Source: JBMNFI01 sp050949225 (GTDB lineage Bacteria; Bacillota; Dehalobacteriia; UBA4068). Taken from it: DNA of 64,000 nt. Of the stretch, positions 8,531 to 17,730 are shown piece after piece. Position 1 is the stretch's first letter. Each line of letters opens with the position of its first letter. The notes under the pieces are model-generated. The model was not told where the DNA came from. It worked only from the letters and a program-made list of their open reading frames with translations, and ran no database searches. Location: assembly GCA_050949225.1 (NCBI GenBank), contig JBMNFI010000001.1:62001-126000 (forward strand), written 5' to 3'. The position numbers were made by a program, and so were the translations under genes.

Positions 8531-9049
8531 ATGAAGAAAAATAGTCAAGTTATGATCATTATGGGCAGCGATTCCGATTTGCCAAAAATGAAACCTGCTC
8601 TGGATTTTTTAGATGAATGGCAAGTAGCTTACAGCGTGCATATTTCCTCGGCACATCGTTTGCCGGAAAAAACGGCTGATTTAGCTAAAAATGCGGAAGC
8701 TGCCGGTGTGGAAGTCATTATAGCTGCGGCCGGAGGAGCTGCACATTTAGCTGGTGTGATCGCCGCTGTTACCGTTTTGCCGGTAATCGGAGTACCGATC
8801 AGGACGGATAATTTGGCCGGTGCTGATTCTCTTTACTCAATGGTGCAGATGCCTTCCGGTATCCCGGTGGCAACGATGGCCATTAATGGAGCTAAAAACG
8901 CATCTATTCTGGCATTACAAATTTTAGGAGTAAAAGATGCAAAAGCCAGAGCTAAAATACATCAATTTAAAGCACAAATGGCTCAGCAGGTACAGGCTAA
9001 AGATGATAAGCTACAACAAATTGGTGCAGAGGCGTATTTGTATAAATAA
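8531..9049 (+). CDS. purE: N5-carboxyaminoimidazole ribonucleotide mutase
   Basis: 172 residues. Converts N5-CAIR to CAIR (class I) in IMP synthesis. The motifs are MGSDSDLP near the N-terminus, the active-site SSAHRLP, and GGAAHLAGV. It is the first gene of the purE-B-M-N-H-D cluster. No purK is in the window, so the source of N5-CAIR must be encoded elsewhere or, less likely, the enzyme is a class II form using CO2. The 127-nt upstream gap contains no recognisable purine riboswitch. Confidence 0.95.
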   Translation: MKKNSQVMIIMGSDSDLPKMKPALDFLDEWQVAYSVHISSAHRLPEKTADLAKNAEAAGVEVIIAAAGGAAHLAGVIAAVTVLPVIGVPIRTDNLAGADSLYSMVQMPSGIPVATMAINGAKNASILALQILGVKDAKARAKIHQFKAQMAQQVQAKDDKLQQIGAEAYLYK

Positions 9050-9085
9050 TTAATCGAAAATGTTACTTTTAAGGGGGAAAGGTCA

Positions 9086-10378
9086 TTGATCAAACGTTAC
9101 ACATTACCACAAATGGGTAAAGTATGGAGCGAAGAAAATCGTTTTCAAGGCATGCTTGATGTGGAAATTTACGCATGTGAGGCGATGGCTGATTTAGGGA
9201 TTATCCCTAAGGAGGCTTATCAGGATATTAAAGAAAAAGCTGCGTTTGATATAAAACGCATTGATGAAATTGAAAAGGTTGTTCGGCATGATGTGATTGC
9301 TTTTTTGACGGCTGTTGGTGAAAATGTGGGAGATGCTTCAAAATATATTCACATGGGCATGACTTCTTCGGATGTTTTAGATACGGCCTTATCTTTACAA
9401 ATGAAACAGTCTGCAGAGCTTTTGCTGACCCGTTTACTGCAGGTTAGGGATATCATGGCGCCGATGTCCAGAAAATATAAGGATACTCTTATGATGGGGC
9501 GTACCCATGGTGTGCATGCCGAACCGATAACTTTTGGGCTTAAAATGGCTTTATGGACTTTAGAAATCGATCGCTGCATTAAAAGAATGAAAAATGCCAT
9601 GGAAACCATTTCCGTTGGTAAAATTTCCGGTGCAGTGGGAACCTTTGCTAATATTGATCCGCGGATTGAAGAACATGTTTGCCGCCGTCTGGGTTTGCAG
9701 CCGGAATATGTTTCTACTCAGATTGTGCAGCGGGATCGCCATGCGGAATTTTTGTCAACATTGGCGGTTATTGGTTCTTCTTTAGAAAAGTTTGCCACTG
9801 AGATCAGGAATATGCAAAGGACCGATATTCTAGAGGTTGAGGAACCTTTTGCCAAAGGACAAAAGGGCTCTTCAGCGATGCCGCATAAGCGTAATCCTAT
9901 TATATCTGAAAGAATCTCGGGTTTGTCACGTGTGTTGCGTGGTAATGCCGTGGCAGCGATGGAAAATGTTTCATTATGGCATGAAAGAGATATTACGCAT
10001 TCCTCGGTAGAAAGAATTATTTTACCTGACAGCTGTATTTTACTTGATTATATGCTGCATTTATTTACTAAAATAATGGAAGGCTTGATTGTTTATCCGG
10101 AAAATATGTACCATAATGTAGAGGCAACCTTGGGTTTGATTTTTTCGCAGCGGGTTATGCTGGCTTTGGTTGGAAAAGGAGTGCTGCGAGAAAAAGCCTA
10201 TGAACTGGTGCAGAAAAATGCTTTAACTGCTTGGGAGCAGCAAATAGATTTCCAATATTTGGTTTTAGAAGATCAAGAGATCAAGAAATATTTAAGTGCT
10301 CAGGAAATTAATGACCTGTTCGATTATGACTATCATACAAAACAGGTTGATTATATTTTGCAAAGAGCTGGTCTATAA
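9086..10378 (+). CDS. purB: Adenylosuccinate lyase
   Basis: 430 residues, fumarase/aspartase superfamily. It releases fumarate from SAICAR and from adenylosuccinate, so it serves both IMP and AMP synthesis. The superfamily signature GSSAMPHKRNP lies near residues 262-272, MGMTSSDVLDT near 90 and the catalytic-His region GRTHGVHAEP near 138. The start is a TTG behind AAGGGGGAAAGG. It sits 36 nt after purE and 28 nt before purM. Confidence 0.95.
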   Translation: MIKRYTLPQMGKVWSEENRFQGMLDVEIYACEAMADLGIIPKEAYQDIKEKAAFDIKRIDEIEKVVRHDVIAFLTAVGENVGDASKYIHMGMTSSDVLDTALSLQMKQSAELLLTRLLQVRDIMAPMSRKYKDTLMMGRTHGVHAEPITFGLKMALWTLEIDRCIKRMKNAMETISVGKISGAVGTFANIDPRIEEHVCRRLGLQPEYVSTQIVQRDRHAEFLSTLAVIGSSLEKFATEIRNMQRTDILEVEEPFAKGQKGSSAMPHKRNPIISERISGLSRVLRGNAVAAMENVSLWHERDITHSSVERIILPDSCILLDYMLHLFTKIMEGLIVYPENMYHNVEATLGLIFSQRVMLALVGKGVLREKAYELVQKNALTAWEQQIDFQYLVLEDQEIKKYLSAQEINDLFDYDYHTKQVDYILQRAGL

Positions 10379-10406
10379 AATAACAACTTCCAAAGGAGAT
10401 ACATCT

Positions 10407-11423
10407 ATGGGGATTACTTATCAAGAAGCCGGAGTGAATATCGAGGCCGGTAATAAGGCAGTTGACCTAATGAAAGCGGATGTTAAAAGGACATTCCGTC
10501 CGGAGGTATTAACTGATATAGGCAATTTTGCCGGTCTGTTTGCTTTGGACAAGCAAAAGTATCAAGAGCCGGTTTTAGTTTCCGGAACCGATGGGGTTGG
10601 AACAAAACTACGTTTGGCCATGATGCTGGATAAGCATGATACAATTGGTATTGATGCGGTGGCGATGTGTGTCAATGATATTTTGGTACAGGGTGCAGAG
10701 CCGCTATTTTTTCTGGACTATATTGCTGTAGGCGTTTTAAAGCCTGATAAAGTTGCTGAAATTGTCCGTGGGGTTACTGAAGGCTGTTTGCAAGCCGGTT
10801 GCTCTCTTATTGGTGGAGAGACAGCGGAGATGCCGGATTTTTATGCCAAAGAAGACTATGATATTGCCGGTTTTGCCGTGGGTATAGTGGAAAAAAGTAA
10901 AATCATCACAGGTAAGACCATTCAGGCAGGTGACGTGGTTTTGGGTCTGCCTTCTTCCGGCGTCCATTCCAATGGCTTTTCCTTGGTTCGTAAAATCTGT
11001 TTTGATCATGCCGGCTATTCTGTTGATCAGTATTTTCCCGAGCTGGGAAAAACACTGGGAGAAGAACTGTTGACGCCGACACGGATCTATGTTAGAGAGG
11101 TCTTGCCGCTTTTGGAAAAGGATCTGATCAAGGGGATGGCACATATCACAGGTGGTGGTCTGATTGAAAATATTCCGCGCATTCTTCCTGCGGGTTTAGG
11201 TGTTGAACTAAGGGATTCAGCTTGGGAAAAACCGGCGATTTTTCAGCTGCTTAAACAGGCCGGTGGAGTCGATTTTATAGAGATGAATCGAGTATTCAAT
11301 ATGGGGATTGGTTTGGTTATGATTTGTTCATCCGAGCAAGCGGAGACGATTATGCGGCACTTACCTGAGGCAAAAAGAATTGGCCGTGTGATTGCCGGAG
11401 AAACAGCGGTCAGCTTCGTTTAA
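10407..11423 (+). CDS. purM: Phosphoribosylformylglycinamidine cyclo-ligase (AIR synthetase)
   Basis: 338 residues. ATP-dependent closure of FGAM to AIR. The chosen ATG is preceded by AAAGGAG and gives the typical N-terminus MGITYQEAGVNIEAG. Conserved elements are SGTDGVGTKL (substrate/ATP loop), GGETAEMP and HITGGGLIENIPR. An open frame continues upstream into purB but is not the gene. It is in the same PurM/HypE superfamily as hypE of this window. Confidence 0.96.
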   Translation: MGITYQEAGVNIEAGNKAVDLMKADVKRTFRPEVLTDIGNFAGLFALDKQKYQEPVLVSGTDGVGTKLRLAMMLDKHDTIGIDAVAMCVNDILVQGAEPLFFLDYIAVGVLKPDKVAEIVRGVTEGCLQAGCSLIGGETAEMPDFYAKEDYDIAGFAVGIVEKSKIITGKTIQAGDVVLGLPSSGVHSNGFSLVRKICFDHAGYSVDQYFPELGKTLGEELLTPTRIYVREVLPLLEKDLIKGMAHITGGGLIENIPRILPAGLGVELRDSAWEKPAIFQLLKQAGGVDFIEMNRVFNMGIGLVMICSSEQAETIMRHLPEAKRIGRVIAGETAVSFV

Positions 11424-11436
11424 AGGAGTCCTATAG

Positions 11437-12072
11437 ATGATAAAAAAGAAAATAGCAGTACTGGCCAGTGGACGGGGTTCAAACTTTCAAAAAATCCTGC
11501 TTTATCTCAATTCTCTGGAGGCTTTTTCTCATCACCAAAAAAGGGCTTGGGGAGAGATTATACTAGTACTTTCGGATAAAGCTGAGGCGGGAGCCTTGGC
11601 TATTGCAAAAGAAAATGATATTCCTTTTGCAGCTGTACTGCCGGAGGATTATCCTGACCGAAAAGCCTATGATAAGGCTCTGGCGGAAAAAATAGAGCAG
11701 GTTGATGCTGATTTAATTGTCCTGGCGGGTTTTATGCGTATTTTATCGGCAGATTTTTTAGATAAATTCCCTGATAAAATTATCAATATTCATCCTTCGC
11801 TCTTACCGAAGTATCCTGGTCTGCATGCGCAAGAGCAGGCCTTTAAAGCTGGTGAAAAGTTTTCCGGTTGTACGGTGCATTTTGTGGACGATGAAGTTGA
11901 CAGCGGACCGATTATTGCGCAGACAAAAGTTGATATTAGTCATTGCCGATCCGCCGAAGAGGTCGCTGAGGTTATTTTACAAAAGGAACATCAGCTGTAT
12001 CCAAAGGTTGTGGATTTATTTTGTCGAGGTAAAGTAAGGGTTGAAGGGCGCAAGGTTTTTATAGACGAGTGA
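11437..12072 (+). CDS. purN: Phosphoribosylglycinamide formyltransferase
   Basis: 211 residues. Transfers a formyl group from 10-formyl-THF to GAR. The N-terminal loop ASGRGSNFQ binds phosphate; the catalytic triad is in INIHPSLLPKYPG (Asn and His) and in the Asp-containing HFVDDEVDSGPII. A strong AAAGGAG site precedes the ATG, 13 nt after purM. Confidence 0.95.
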   Translation: MIKKKIAVLASGRGSNFQKILLYLNSLEAFSHHQKRAWGEIILVLSDKAEAGALAIAKENDIPFAAVLPEDYPDRKAYDKALAEKIEQVDADLIVLAGFMRILSADFLDKFPDKIINIHPSLLPKYPGLHAQEQAFKAGEKFSGCTVHFVDDEVDSGPIIAQTKVDISHCRSAEEVAEVILQKEHQLYPKVVDLFCRGKVRVEGRKVFIDE

Positions 12073-12090
12073 TTTTAGAGGAGGAAAAGC

Positions 12091-13635
12091 ATGACAAAGA
12101 AACAAAAGCGGGCACTTTTAAGCGTGTCTGATAAAACCGGTATTGTTGAATTGGCCCGTGAGTTAGTTAATTTGGATTATCAGATTATTTCCACCGGCGG
12201 TACCTTCAAAGCCGTTACAGACGGTGGCATCAAAGCTACTTATGTAACGGAAATTACGGGTTTTCCGGAAATATTGGATGGCAGGGTAAAAACGCTCCAT
12301 CCCTTTATTCATGGTGGCATTTTGGCTATGCGTAACCAAAAACATTTAGCACAATTAAAAGAGCTGGGAATTGTGCCGATTGATTTAGTAGTGGTCAATC
12401 TTTACCCCTTTCGCGAGACGATTGCTAAACCTGATGTCAGCTTAGCGGAGGCGATTGAAAATATTGATATCGGTGGTCCCTGCATGGTGCGAGCTGCCTC
12501 TAAAAATCATCGGGATGTGCTGGTAGTGGTTAATCCCCAACGTTATGATGAGGTGATAGGAAAGCTTAAAGCAGGCACAGTTGATGCGCAAATGAGTTTA
12601 GATTTGGCTGTGGAGGCTTTTGCTCATACGGCAGAATATGATAGCTATATTACTCAATATTTGAGTCGATTTGCTACAGCAAGGGAGAAATTTCCGACCT
12701 TTATGCAGTTGGTGGGTGAAAAAGTTGAGACTTTGCGTTATGGAGAAAATCCTCAGCAAGAGGCAGCCTTTTATCGTCAGCTTGATGTGCAAGGAGCATC
12801 GATTGGCGCAGCCAGGCAGCTGCAGGGTAAAGAGCTGTCCTTTAATAATATTATAGATCTCAATGCTGCTTTGGAATTGGTTAAAGAATTTGCCGAGCCG
12901 GGTGCTGTGATTATCAAGCATACTAATCCTTGCGGGACTGCTTTGGGCGGAAGTATTAGTGAGGCTTATACCAGGGCTTATGATGCTGATCCCTTGTCTG
13001 CTTTTGGTGGTATTGTTGGCTTAAACAGGAAAGTGGATCGAGCTACGGCGGAAAAAATGCTGGAAATCTTTTTAGAGGCTGTGATCGCTCCTGACTATGA
13101 TAAAGAGGCTTTGGAAGTCTTTAAAAAGAAAAAGAATTTACGTGTTTTAAGCTGTGGTGATTTAGAAAAAAGTGCCCCCGGCCTGGATGTAAAAGCAGTT
13201 AATGGCGGATTTTTAGTGCAAGACAGTGATGATTCTAATTTTAAATACCGACATTTGCAGGTAGTTAGTAAAAAACAACCCAGCGAGGAGCAGATACAAG
13301 AGCTATTGTTTGCCTGGGATGTGGTCAAACATGTTAAGTCTAACGCTATTGTAGTTAGTAAAAACAAGGCTACTTTAGGGATTGGTGCCGGACAAATGAA
13401 CAGGGTTGGTTCTGCTAATATTGCCTTTAAACAGGCAGGGGAGGCTTGCCAAGGGGCTGTGTTGGCCTCTGATGCCTTTTTTCCCTTTAGTGATACCGTT
13501 GAGGCGGCCGCAGCAGCAGGTATTGCCGCCATTATTCAGCCGGGGGGATCAGTTCGTGATGAAGAATCGATTGCTGCAGCTGATGAACATGGCTTAGTGA
13601 TGATCTTTACATCTATGCGTCATTTTAAACATTAG
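12091..13635 (+). CDS. purH: Bifunctional AICAR transformylase/IMP cyclohydrolase
   Basis: 514 residues, the last two steps to IMP. The N-terminal cyclohydrolase domain (about 1-190) starts ALLSVSDKTG and has ISTGGTFKAV and GRVKTLHPFIHGG. The C-terminal transformylase domain contains LRYGENPQQ, IIKHTNPCG and ends with AAAAAGIAAIIQPGGSVRDE and MIFTSMRHFKH. It is close to the usual family length and lies 18 nt after purN. Confidence 0.96.
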   Translation: MTKKQKRALLSVSDKTGIVELARELVNLDYQIISTGGTFKAVTDGGIKATYVTEITGFPEILDGRVKTLHPFIHGGILAMRNQKHLAQLKELGIVPIDLVVVNLYPFRETIAKPDVSLAEAIENIDIGGPCMVRAASKNHRDVLVVVNPQRYDEVIGKLKAGTVDAQMSLDLAVEAFAHTAEYDSYITQYLSRFATAREKFPTFMQLVGEKVETLRYGENPQQEAAFYRQLDVQGASIGAARQLQGKELSFNNIIDLNAALELVKEFAEPGAVIIKHTNPCGTALGGSISEAYTRAYDADPLSAFGGIVGLNRKVDRATAEKMLEIFLEAVIAPDYDKEALEVFKKKKNLRVLSCGDLEKSAPGLDVKAVNGGFLVQDSDDSNFKYRHLQVVSKKQPSEEQIQELLFAWDVVKHVKSNAIVVSKNKATLGIGAGQMNRVGSANIAFKQAGEACQGAVLASDAFFPFSDTVEAAAAAGIAAIIQPGGSVRDEESIAAADEHGLVMIFTSMRHFKH

Positions 13636-13667
13636 AGTTCAAACATTAGATAGAGAGGAAGTAGTTT

Positions 13668-14936
13668 ATGAGAGTATTGGTGGTGGGCGGTGGTGGGCGC
13701 GAGCATGCTTTAGCTTGGAAAATTGCTCAAAGTCCGCGTTTGACTAAATTGTATTGTGCGCCCGGTAATGCGGGAACAGCAGAAATTGCTCAAAATGTGG
13801 CTATTGGTGCTGAAGATGTGGCCGGTTTGATGAATTTTGTTCAAGAAAAGGACATTGATTTAATTGTGATTGGCCCGGAGGCTCCTTTGGCGGCCGGTTT
13901 AAGCGACCGTTTGCGTGAACTGGGCAAAAAGGTCTTTGGTCCCAGTCAGGCCGCAGCGGCGATTGAGGCCAGCAAAGAGGTGGCTAAAGAACTTATGTAT
14001 AAATATAATATTCCGACCGCCGCTTATCAGGTTTTTACTGATGCTGCAGAGGCCATTGCTTATGTTAAAGAACAAGGGGCGCCGATTGTGGTAAAAGCGG
14101 ATGGTTTAGCCGCCGGTAAAGGTGTTATTGTGGCTATGGATGAAAAGACTGCTATTCAGGCTATTCGTGATATGTTGGAAGAGGATGCTTTTGGCAGTGC
14201 CGGACGACGTGTAGTGATTGAGGAATTTTTAACCGGAGAAGAAGTCAGCATTTTGGCTTTTTGTGATGGAGAGACGATTGTACCGATGGTTTCCTCTCAG
14301 GATCATAAACGGGCTTACGATGGAGATAAAGGACCAAATACTGGGGGAATGGGTGCCTATTCCCCGGCACCTGTATATACTGAAAAATTAGCGCAAGAGG
14401 TGATGGAAACCATTCTTTTACCTAGTGCTCGTGCTTTAGTGGCAGAGGGGCGCTACTATCAGGGAGTGCTTTATGTTGGATTGATGATTACGGCACAAGG
14501 ACCTAAAGTTTTGGAGTATAATGCACGGTTTGGTGATCCGGAAACGCAGGCTGTTTTGTTACGTTTGCAGACAGATTTGCTGGATATTATGGACTGGATT
14601 GAGGATGGCTCTTTGGCCGAACAAGAAATATCCTGGTCTGAGGATCCTGCGGTTTGTGTTGTGATAGCAGCAGGCGGTTATCCGGGGTCTTATCGCAAAG
14701 GAGATGTTATAAAAGGCCTGGATCTGGCGACTCGTGCCGGGGCAATAGTTTTTCATGCGGGAACTGCCGTAAAAGATGGAAAGATTGTTTCAAACGGCGG
14801 ACGCGTTTTAGGGGTGACGGCTTGCGGTGCGGATATTAAAAAGGCGATTGACAATACTTATCATGCGGTTGAGCAAATTTCTTTTGCGGATTGTTTTAAC
14901 AGAAAAGATATAGGTTATAGAGCTTTAAACAGATAA
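13668..14936 (+). CDS. purD: Phosphoribosylamine-glycine ligase
   Basis: 422 residues, ATP-grasp fold; makes GAR. It begins RVLVVGGGGREHALAWKI, and has GPEAPLAAGL, the ATP-grasp loop KADGLAAGKGV and the metal-binding end of the grasp domain LEYNARFGDPETQ. It is the final gene of the purine cluster and is followed directly by a strong terminator. Confidence 0.96.
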   Translation: MRVLVVGGGGREHALAWKIAQSPRLTKLYCAPGNAGTAEIAQNVAIGAEDVAGLMNFVQEKDIDLIVIGPEAPLAAGLSDRLRELGKKVFGPSQAAAAIEASKEVAKELMYKYNIPTAAYQVFTDAAEAIAYVKEQGAPIVVKADGLAAGKGVIVAMDEKTAIQAIRDMLEEDAFGSAGRRVVIEEFLTGEEVSILAFCDGETIVPMVSSQDHKRAYDGDKGPNTGGMGAYSPAPVYTEKLAQEVMETILLPSARALVAEGRYYQGVLYVGLMITAQGPKVLEYNARFGDPETQAVLLRLQTDLLDIMDWIEDGSLAEQEISWSEDPAVCVVIAAGGYPGSYRKGDVIKGLDLATRAGAIVFHAGTAVKDGKIVSNGGRVLGVTACGADIKKAIDNTYHAVEQISFADCFNRKDIGYRALNR

Positions 14937-14952
14937 GAACAATCATTTATCA

Positions 14953-14983
14953 GGCAGTCGGCTTAGGCCGGCTGCCTTTTTTT
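14953..14983 (+). terminator. Terminator of the purine cluster
   Basis: The stem GGCAGTCGGC (14953-14962) and GCCGGCTGCC (14967-14976) surround a TTAG loop; one G-T pair; seven T follow. It separates the pur genes from the ger operon. Confidence 0.93.
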
Positions 14984-15076
14984 GTATCTTTTTATGTTCT
15001 CTTTGTATTCCATCTTTGTATATATTGAAGAGGGAAGGGTAAACTAACTTAAAATTATTTTAGACAAGGAGACTTT

Positions 15077-16555
15077 ATGTCTGAAAAGTTGTTTACAGTA
15101 AAAATGAACAATTTTAAACAAGCTTTGGGGGATAATCCCGATGTTATTATGCGGCGATTTTTAGTAGGAGGGAAAAAATCGGCAGCAATTTTCTTTATTG
15201 AAGGTCTGGTTAATAAAGAAATTATGGCTAAAAACATTATCGAACCTTTGTTAGATGAATCCGCCGGAAGGGCGGATAGTTTGGAAAGTTTGGAAAAAAA
15301 AATTATATCTGTGAGCAATGTAAAAAAAGAGAGTGATCTTGCGACTTTGATTGATAATTTTTTTGCCGGTTTGGTTATTGTTTTTTTCGATGGTTATCAA
15401 AAGGCATTAGTCATTGATATCATCCAATGGGAGCAGCGAGGCATCAGTGAACCAAAAACTGATGTGGTTGTGCGTGGTCCCCGAGAAGGCTTTTGTGAAA
15501 CTTTGCGCATTAATATGACTTTATTACGACGAAAAATACATCATCCGGGATTGACTTTTGAAATTCAAAAATATGGCCGCTACAGCAATACTGAAGTGGC
15601 AGTGGTTTATATAAAAGGCATTGTCAATCGTGATGTTTTACGTAAACTAAATAAACGCTTAAAAAGGATTGATATTGATGCAATTTTAGATTCCGCTTAT
15701 ATTGAACAACTCGTCAGGGATCACCCCATATCACCTTTTCCGACCATTTCTTCTACTGAAAAACCGGATATAGTGGCAGCAAGACTTTTAGAGGGGCGAG
15801 TAGGTATCTTAGTTGATGGTACTCCTATTGCTTTGGTTGTTCCCATGCTTTTTGTGGAAGGTTTTCAGGTTTCTGAAGATTATTATGATAATTTTTATTA
15901 TACTTCTTTTATGAGAATAATTCGTTATACATCTTTTTTTGTAACCGTCTTATTACCGGGATTTTTTATTGCTATTACATCTTATCATCAAAATTTAATT
16001 CCGGACAAACTACTAATCACGATGATTGCTGCGGAAAAAAATACGCCCTTTTCCATTGGTTTGGGAGTTTTTATTATGGGGATGACTTATGAACTTTTGC
16101 GTGAGGCCGGGCTGCGTTTACCAAAGCCGATGGGACAGGCAGTTAGTATTGTAGGGGCCATTGTTTTAGGTGATGCCGCCGTTTCGGCGGGTTTGATTTC
16201 CGCCTCTGTATTGATTATTGTTGCGGTGACAGTTGTAGCTTCCTTTGTGAATATTCCTTTTTTTGGTACGGATACTATTTTAAGGCTAATTTTTTTGTTC
16301 GCCGGTTGGTCAATGGGGTCTTTGGGCGTTTTAATCGTTTTTATTTTTGTTGTTATTTATCTTGCCTCTATGAAATCTTTTGGCATTCCTTATTTAAGTC
16401 CAATTTTACCCGTCGATTTTTCGGGATTAAAGGATACCGTTGTGCGAGCACCGATTTGGTCTATGGAAAATAGACCAAAGGGATTAAGCAAGAATCGTCG
16501 TCGCATTGCCCCTTGGAGCAAGCCTTTTTGGCAGCAGGACCAGGAGGAAGATTGA
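15077..16555 (+). CDS. gerAA: GerA-family spore germination protein, A subunit
   Basis: 492 residues. Subunit A of a nutrient germinant receptor in the inner membrane of the dormant spore. It has a soluble N-terminal part (about 1-285) with the family-typical VRGPREGFCETLRINMTLLRRKI, then several hydrophobic helices between about 290 and 450 including LREAGLRLPKPMGQAVSIVG and GDAAVSAGL. A good AAGGAG site precedes the ATG. Its stop overlaps the start of the C subunit gene (ATGA). Its presence implies that the organism forms endospores or descends from one that did. Confidence 0.93.
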   Translation: MSEKLFTVKMNNFKQALGDNPDVIMRRFLVGGKKSAAIFFIEGLVNKEIMAKNIIEPLLDESAGRADSLESLEKKIISVSNVKKESDLATLIDNFFAGLVIVFFDGYQKALVIDIIQWEQRGISEPKTDVVVRGPREGFCETLRINMTLLRRKIHHPGLTFEIQKYGRYSNTEVAVVYIKGIVNRDVLRKLNKRLKRIDIDAILDSAYIEQLVRDHPISPFPTISSTEKPDIVAARLLEGRVGILVDGTPIALVVPMLFVEGFQVSEDYYDNFYYTSFMRIIRYTSFFVTVLLPGFFIAITSYHQNLIPDKLLITMIAAEKNTPFSIGLGVFIMGMTYELLREAGLRLPKPMGQAVSIVGAIVLGDAAVSAGLISASVLIIVAVTVVASFVNIPFFGTDTILRLIFLFAGWSMGSLGVLIVFIFVVIYLASMKSFGIPYLSPILPVDFSGLKDTVVRAPIWSMENRPKGLSKNRRRIAPWSKPFWQQDQEED

Positions 16556-17715
16556 TGAAAAGACTACTAATAATTATTACTATGATTTGTTGTTTGGGCT
16601 TATGTGGTTGCGGGGATAGAATCGATTTGGATTCTTTGGGTTTGGTGCTGGGTGTTGGTCTTGACTTGGTGCCGGAAAAGGAAATTAAAAATGGGGAAAA
16701 AGTTCGCATAGTAGTTGAAATGGATAATGTTGAAGTAAGCAATGAGGGTCAAGATAATTCTAATGAAGGGTTTTTTTTAGAAAGCACCGGCAAAACCGTT
16801 GCTGAGGCTTTTAGTAATCTATCCAGTCAGGTTGAAAAAAATCTCTCTTTTGGTCACATGAAAGTTTTGATAGTGGGAGATAGTGTTGCCAAAGATAGTC
16901 TTAATAATTATTTAGATTATTTTCTCAGAAATGCTGAGGTTCCGCCTTTAATTTATCTTTTACTGACAGAGGGTGAAACCAAAAAGGTTTTTGATAGCAA
17001 AAATAAAATGATGAGATTTGTTTCTACTGATTTGGCTTTTATGTTAAGCGGCAAAAAAAATAAATCTAACGGTAAATTTGTCTCAACTACTATGCAGGAT
17101 TATTTAGAGACCATGATCATCCCTCATCAATCTATTTTACTGCCGGTGGTTTCGACTTTAAAGGATCCTACAAGTATAGAGCTGAAAAAAATAGCTGTGT
17201 TAGATTACAATGGTACTTTTGTTGAATATTTGGATCAAGATTGCCATGTCGGTTCGATCATGTTTTTAGAGGATAATTTTCATTTTATGCTGCCTATCAA
17301 AATTAACAATACTTTAGAGAAGGTATCAATGGATGTCAAAGAAGTCAAGAAAAAAAAGCAGTGGTCTTTTGTTGATGGGCACCCTCAATTAACTTATAAA
17401 ATTTCCACTTATTGTGTTATAAAATCTATCATGGGCTATCGTGAATCAAAATATTTTGATACCAATGAAGATGCTAATATTTGTAAAAACGTTTTGACTA
17501 AATACGCTTATATCAATTGGCAGAATGCTTTAGAAATGGAACAGGATTATTTGTTGATAGGTAATGAGTTGCGTAAACATTATTATGATTATTGGCTTAG
17601 CGTTAAAGATGATTGGCCGCGGGCCATGAAAGATATAAAATTAAACGTAGAAATTAATAGTCGTATTGATCATGTCAATGATATAAACAGGCTCTTTTGG
17701 AAAAGAGATGATTAA
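16555..17715 (+). CDS. gerAC: Ger(x)C lipoprotein, C subunit of germinant receptor
   Basis: 386 residues. Lipoprotein subunit of the germinant receptor. A signal sequence ends in the lipobox-like LCGC around residue 18, followed by the family start DRIDLDSLGLVLGVGLD. The ATG at 16555 overlaps the gerAA stop. The body has KMSFGHMKVLIVG-type features (here NLSFGHMKVLIVGDS) shared by Ger(x)C proteins. Ordering A-C-B, rather than the Bacillus A-B-C order, is seen here. Confidence 0.92.
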   Translation: MKRLLIIITMICCLGLCGCGDRIDLDSLGLVLGVGLDLVPEKEIKNGEKVRIVVEMDNVEVSNEGQDNSNEGFFLESTGKTVAEAFSNLSSQVEKNLSFGHMKVLIVGDSVAKDSLNNYLDYFLRNAEVPPLIYLLLTEGETKKVFDSKNKMMRFVSTDLAFMLSGKKNKSNGKFVSTTMQDYLETMIIPHQSILLPVVSTLKDPTSIELKKIAVLDYNGTFVEYLDQDCHVGSIMFLEDNFHFMLPIKINNTLEKVSMDVKEVKKKKQWSFVDGHPQLTYKISTYCVIKSIMGYRESKYFDTNEDANICKNVLTKYAYINWQNALEMEQDYLLIGNELRKHYYDYWLSVKDDWPRAMKDIKLNVEINSRIDHVNDINRLFWKRDD

Positions 17716-17730
17716 ATAGAAGGAGTATCT

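Noticed and set aside
12598..13532. Long minus-strand open frames inside purH
   Set aside because: They lie antisense to a fully conserved enzyme, have no ribosome binding sites and give low-complexity products without family features.
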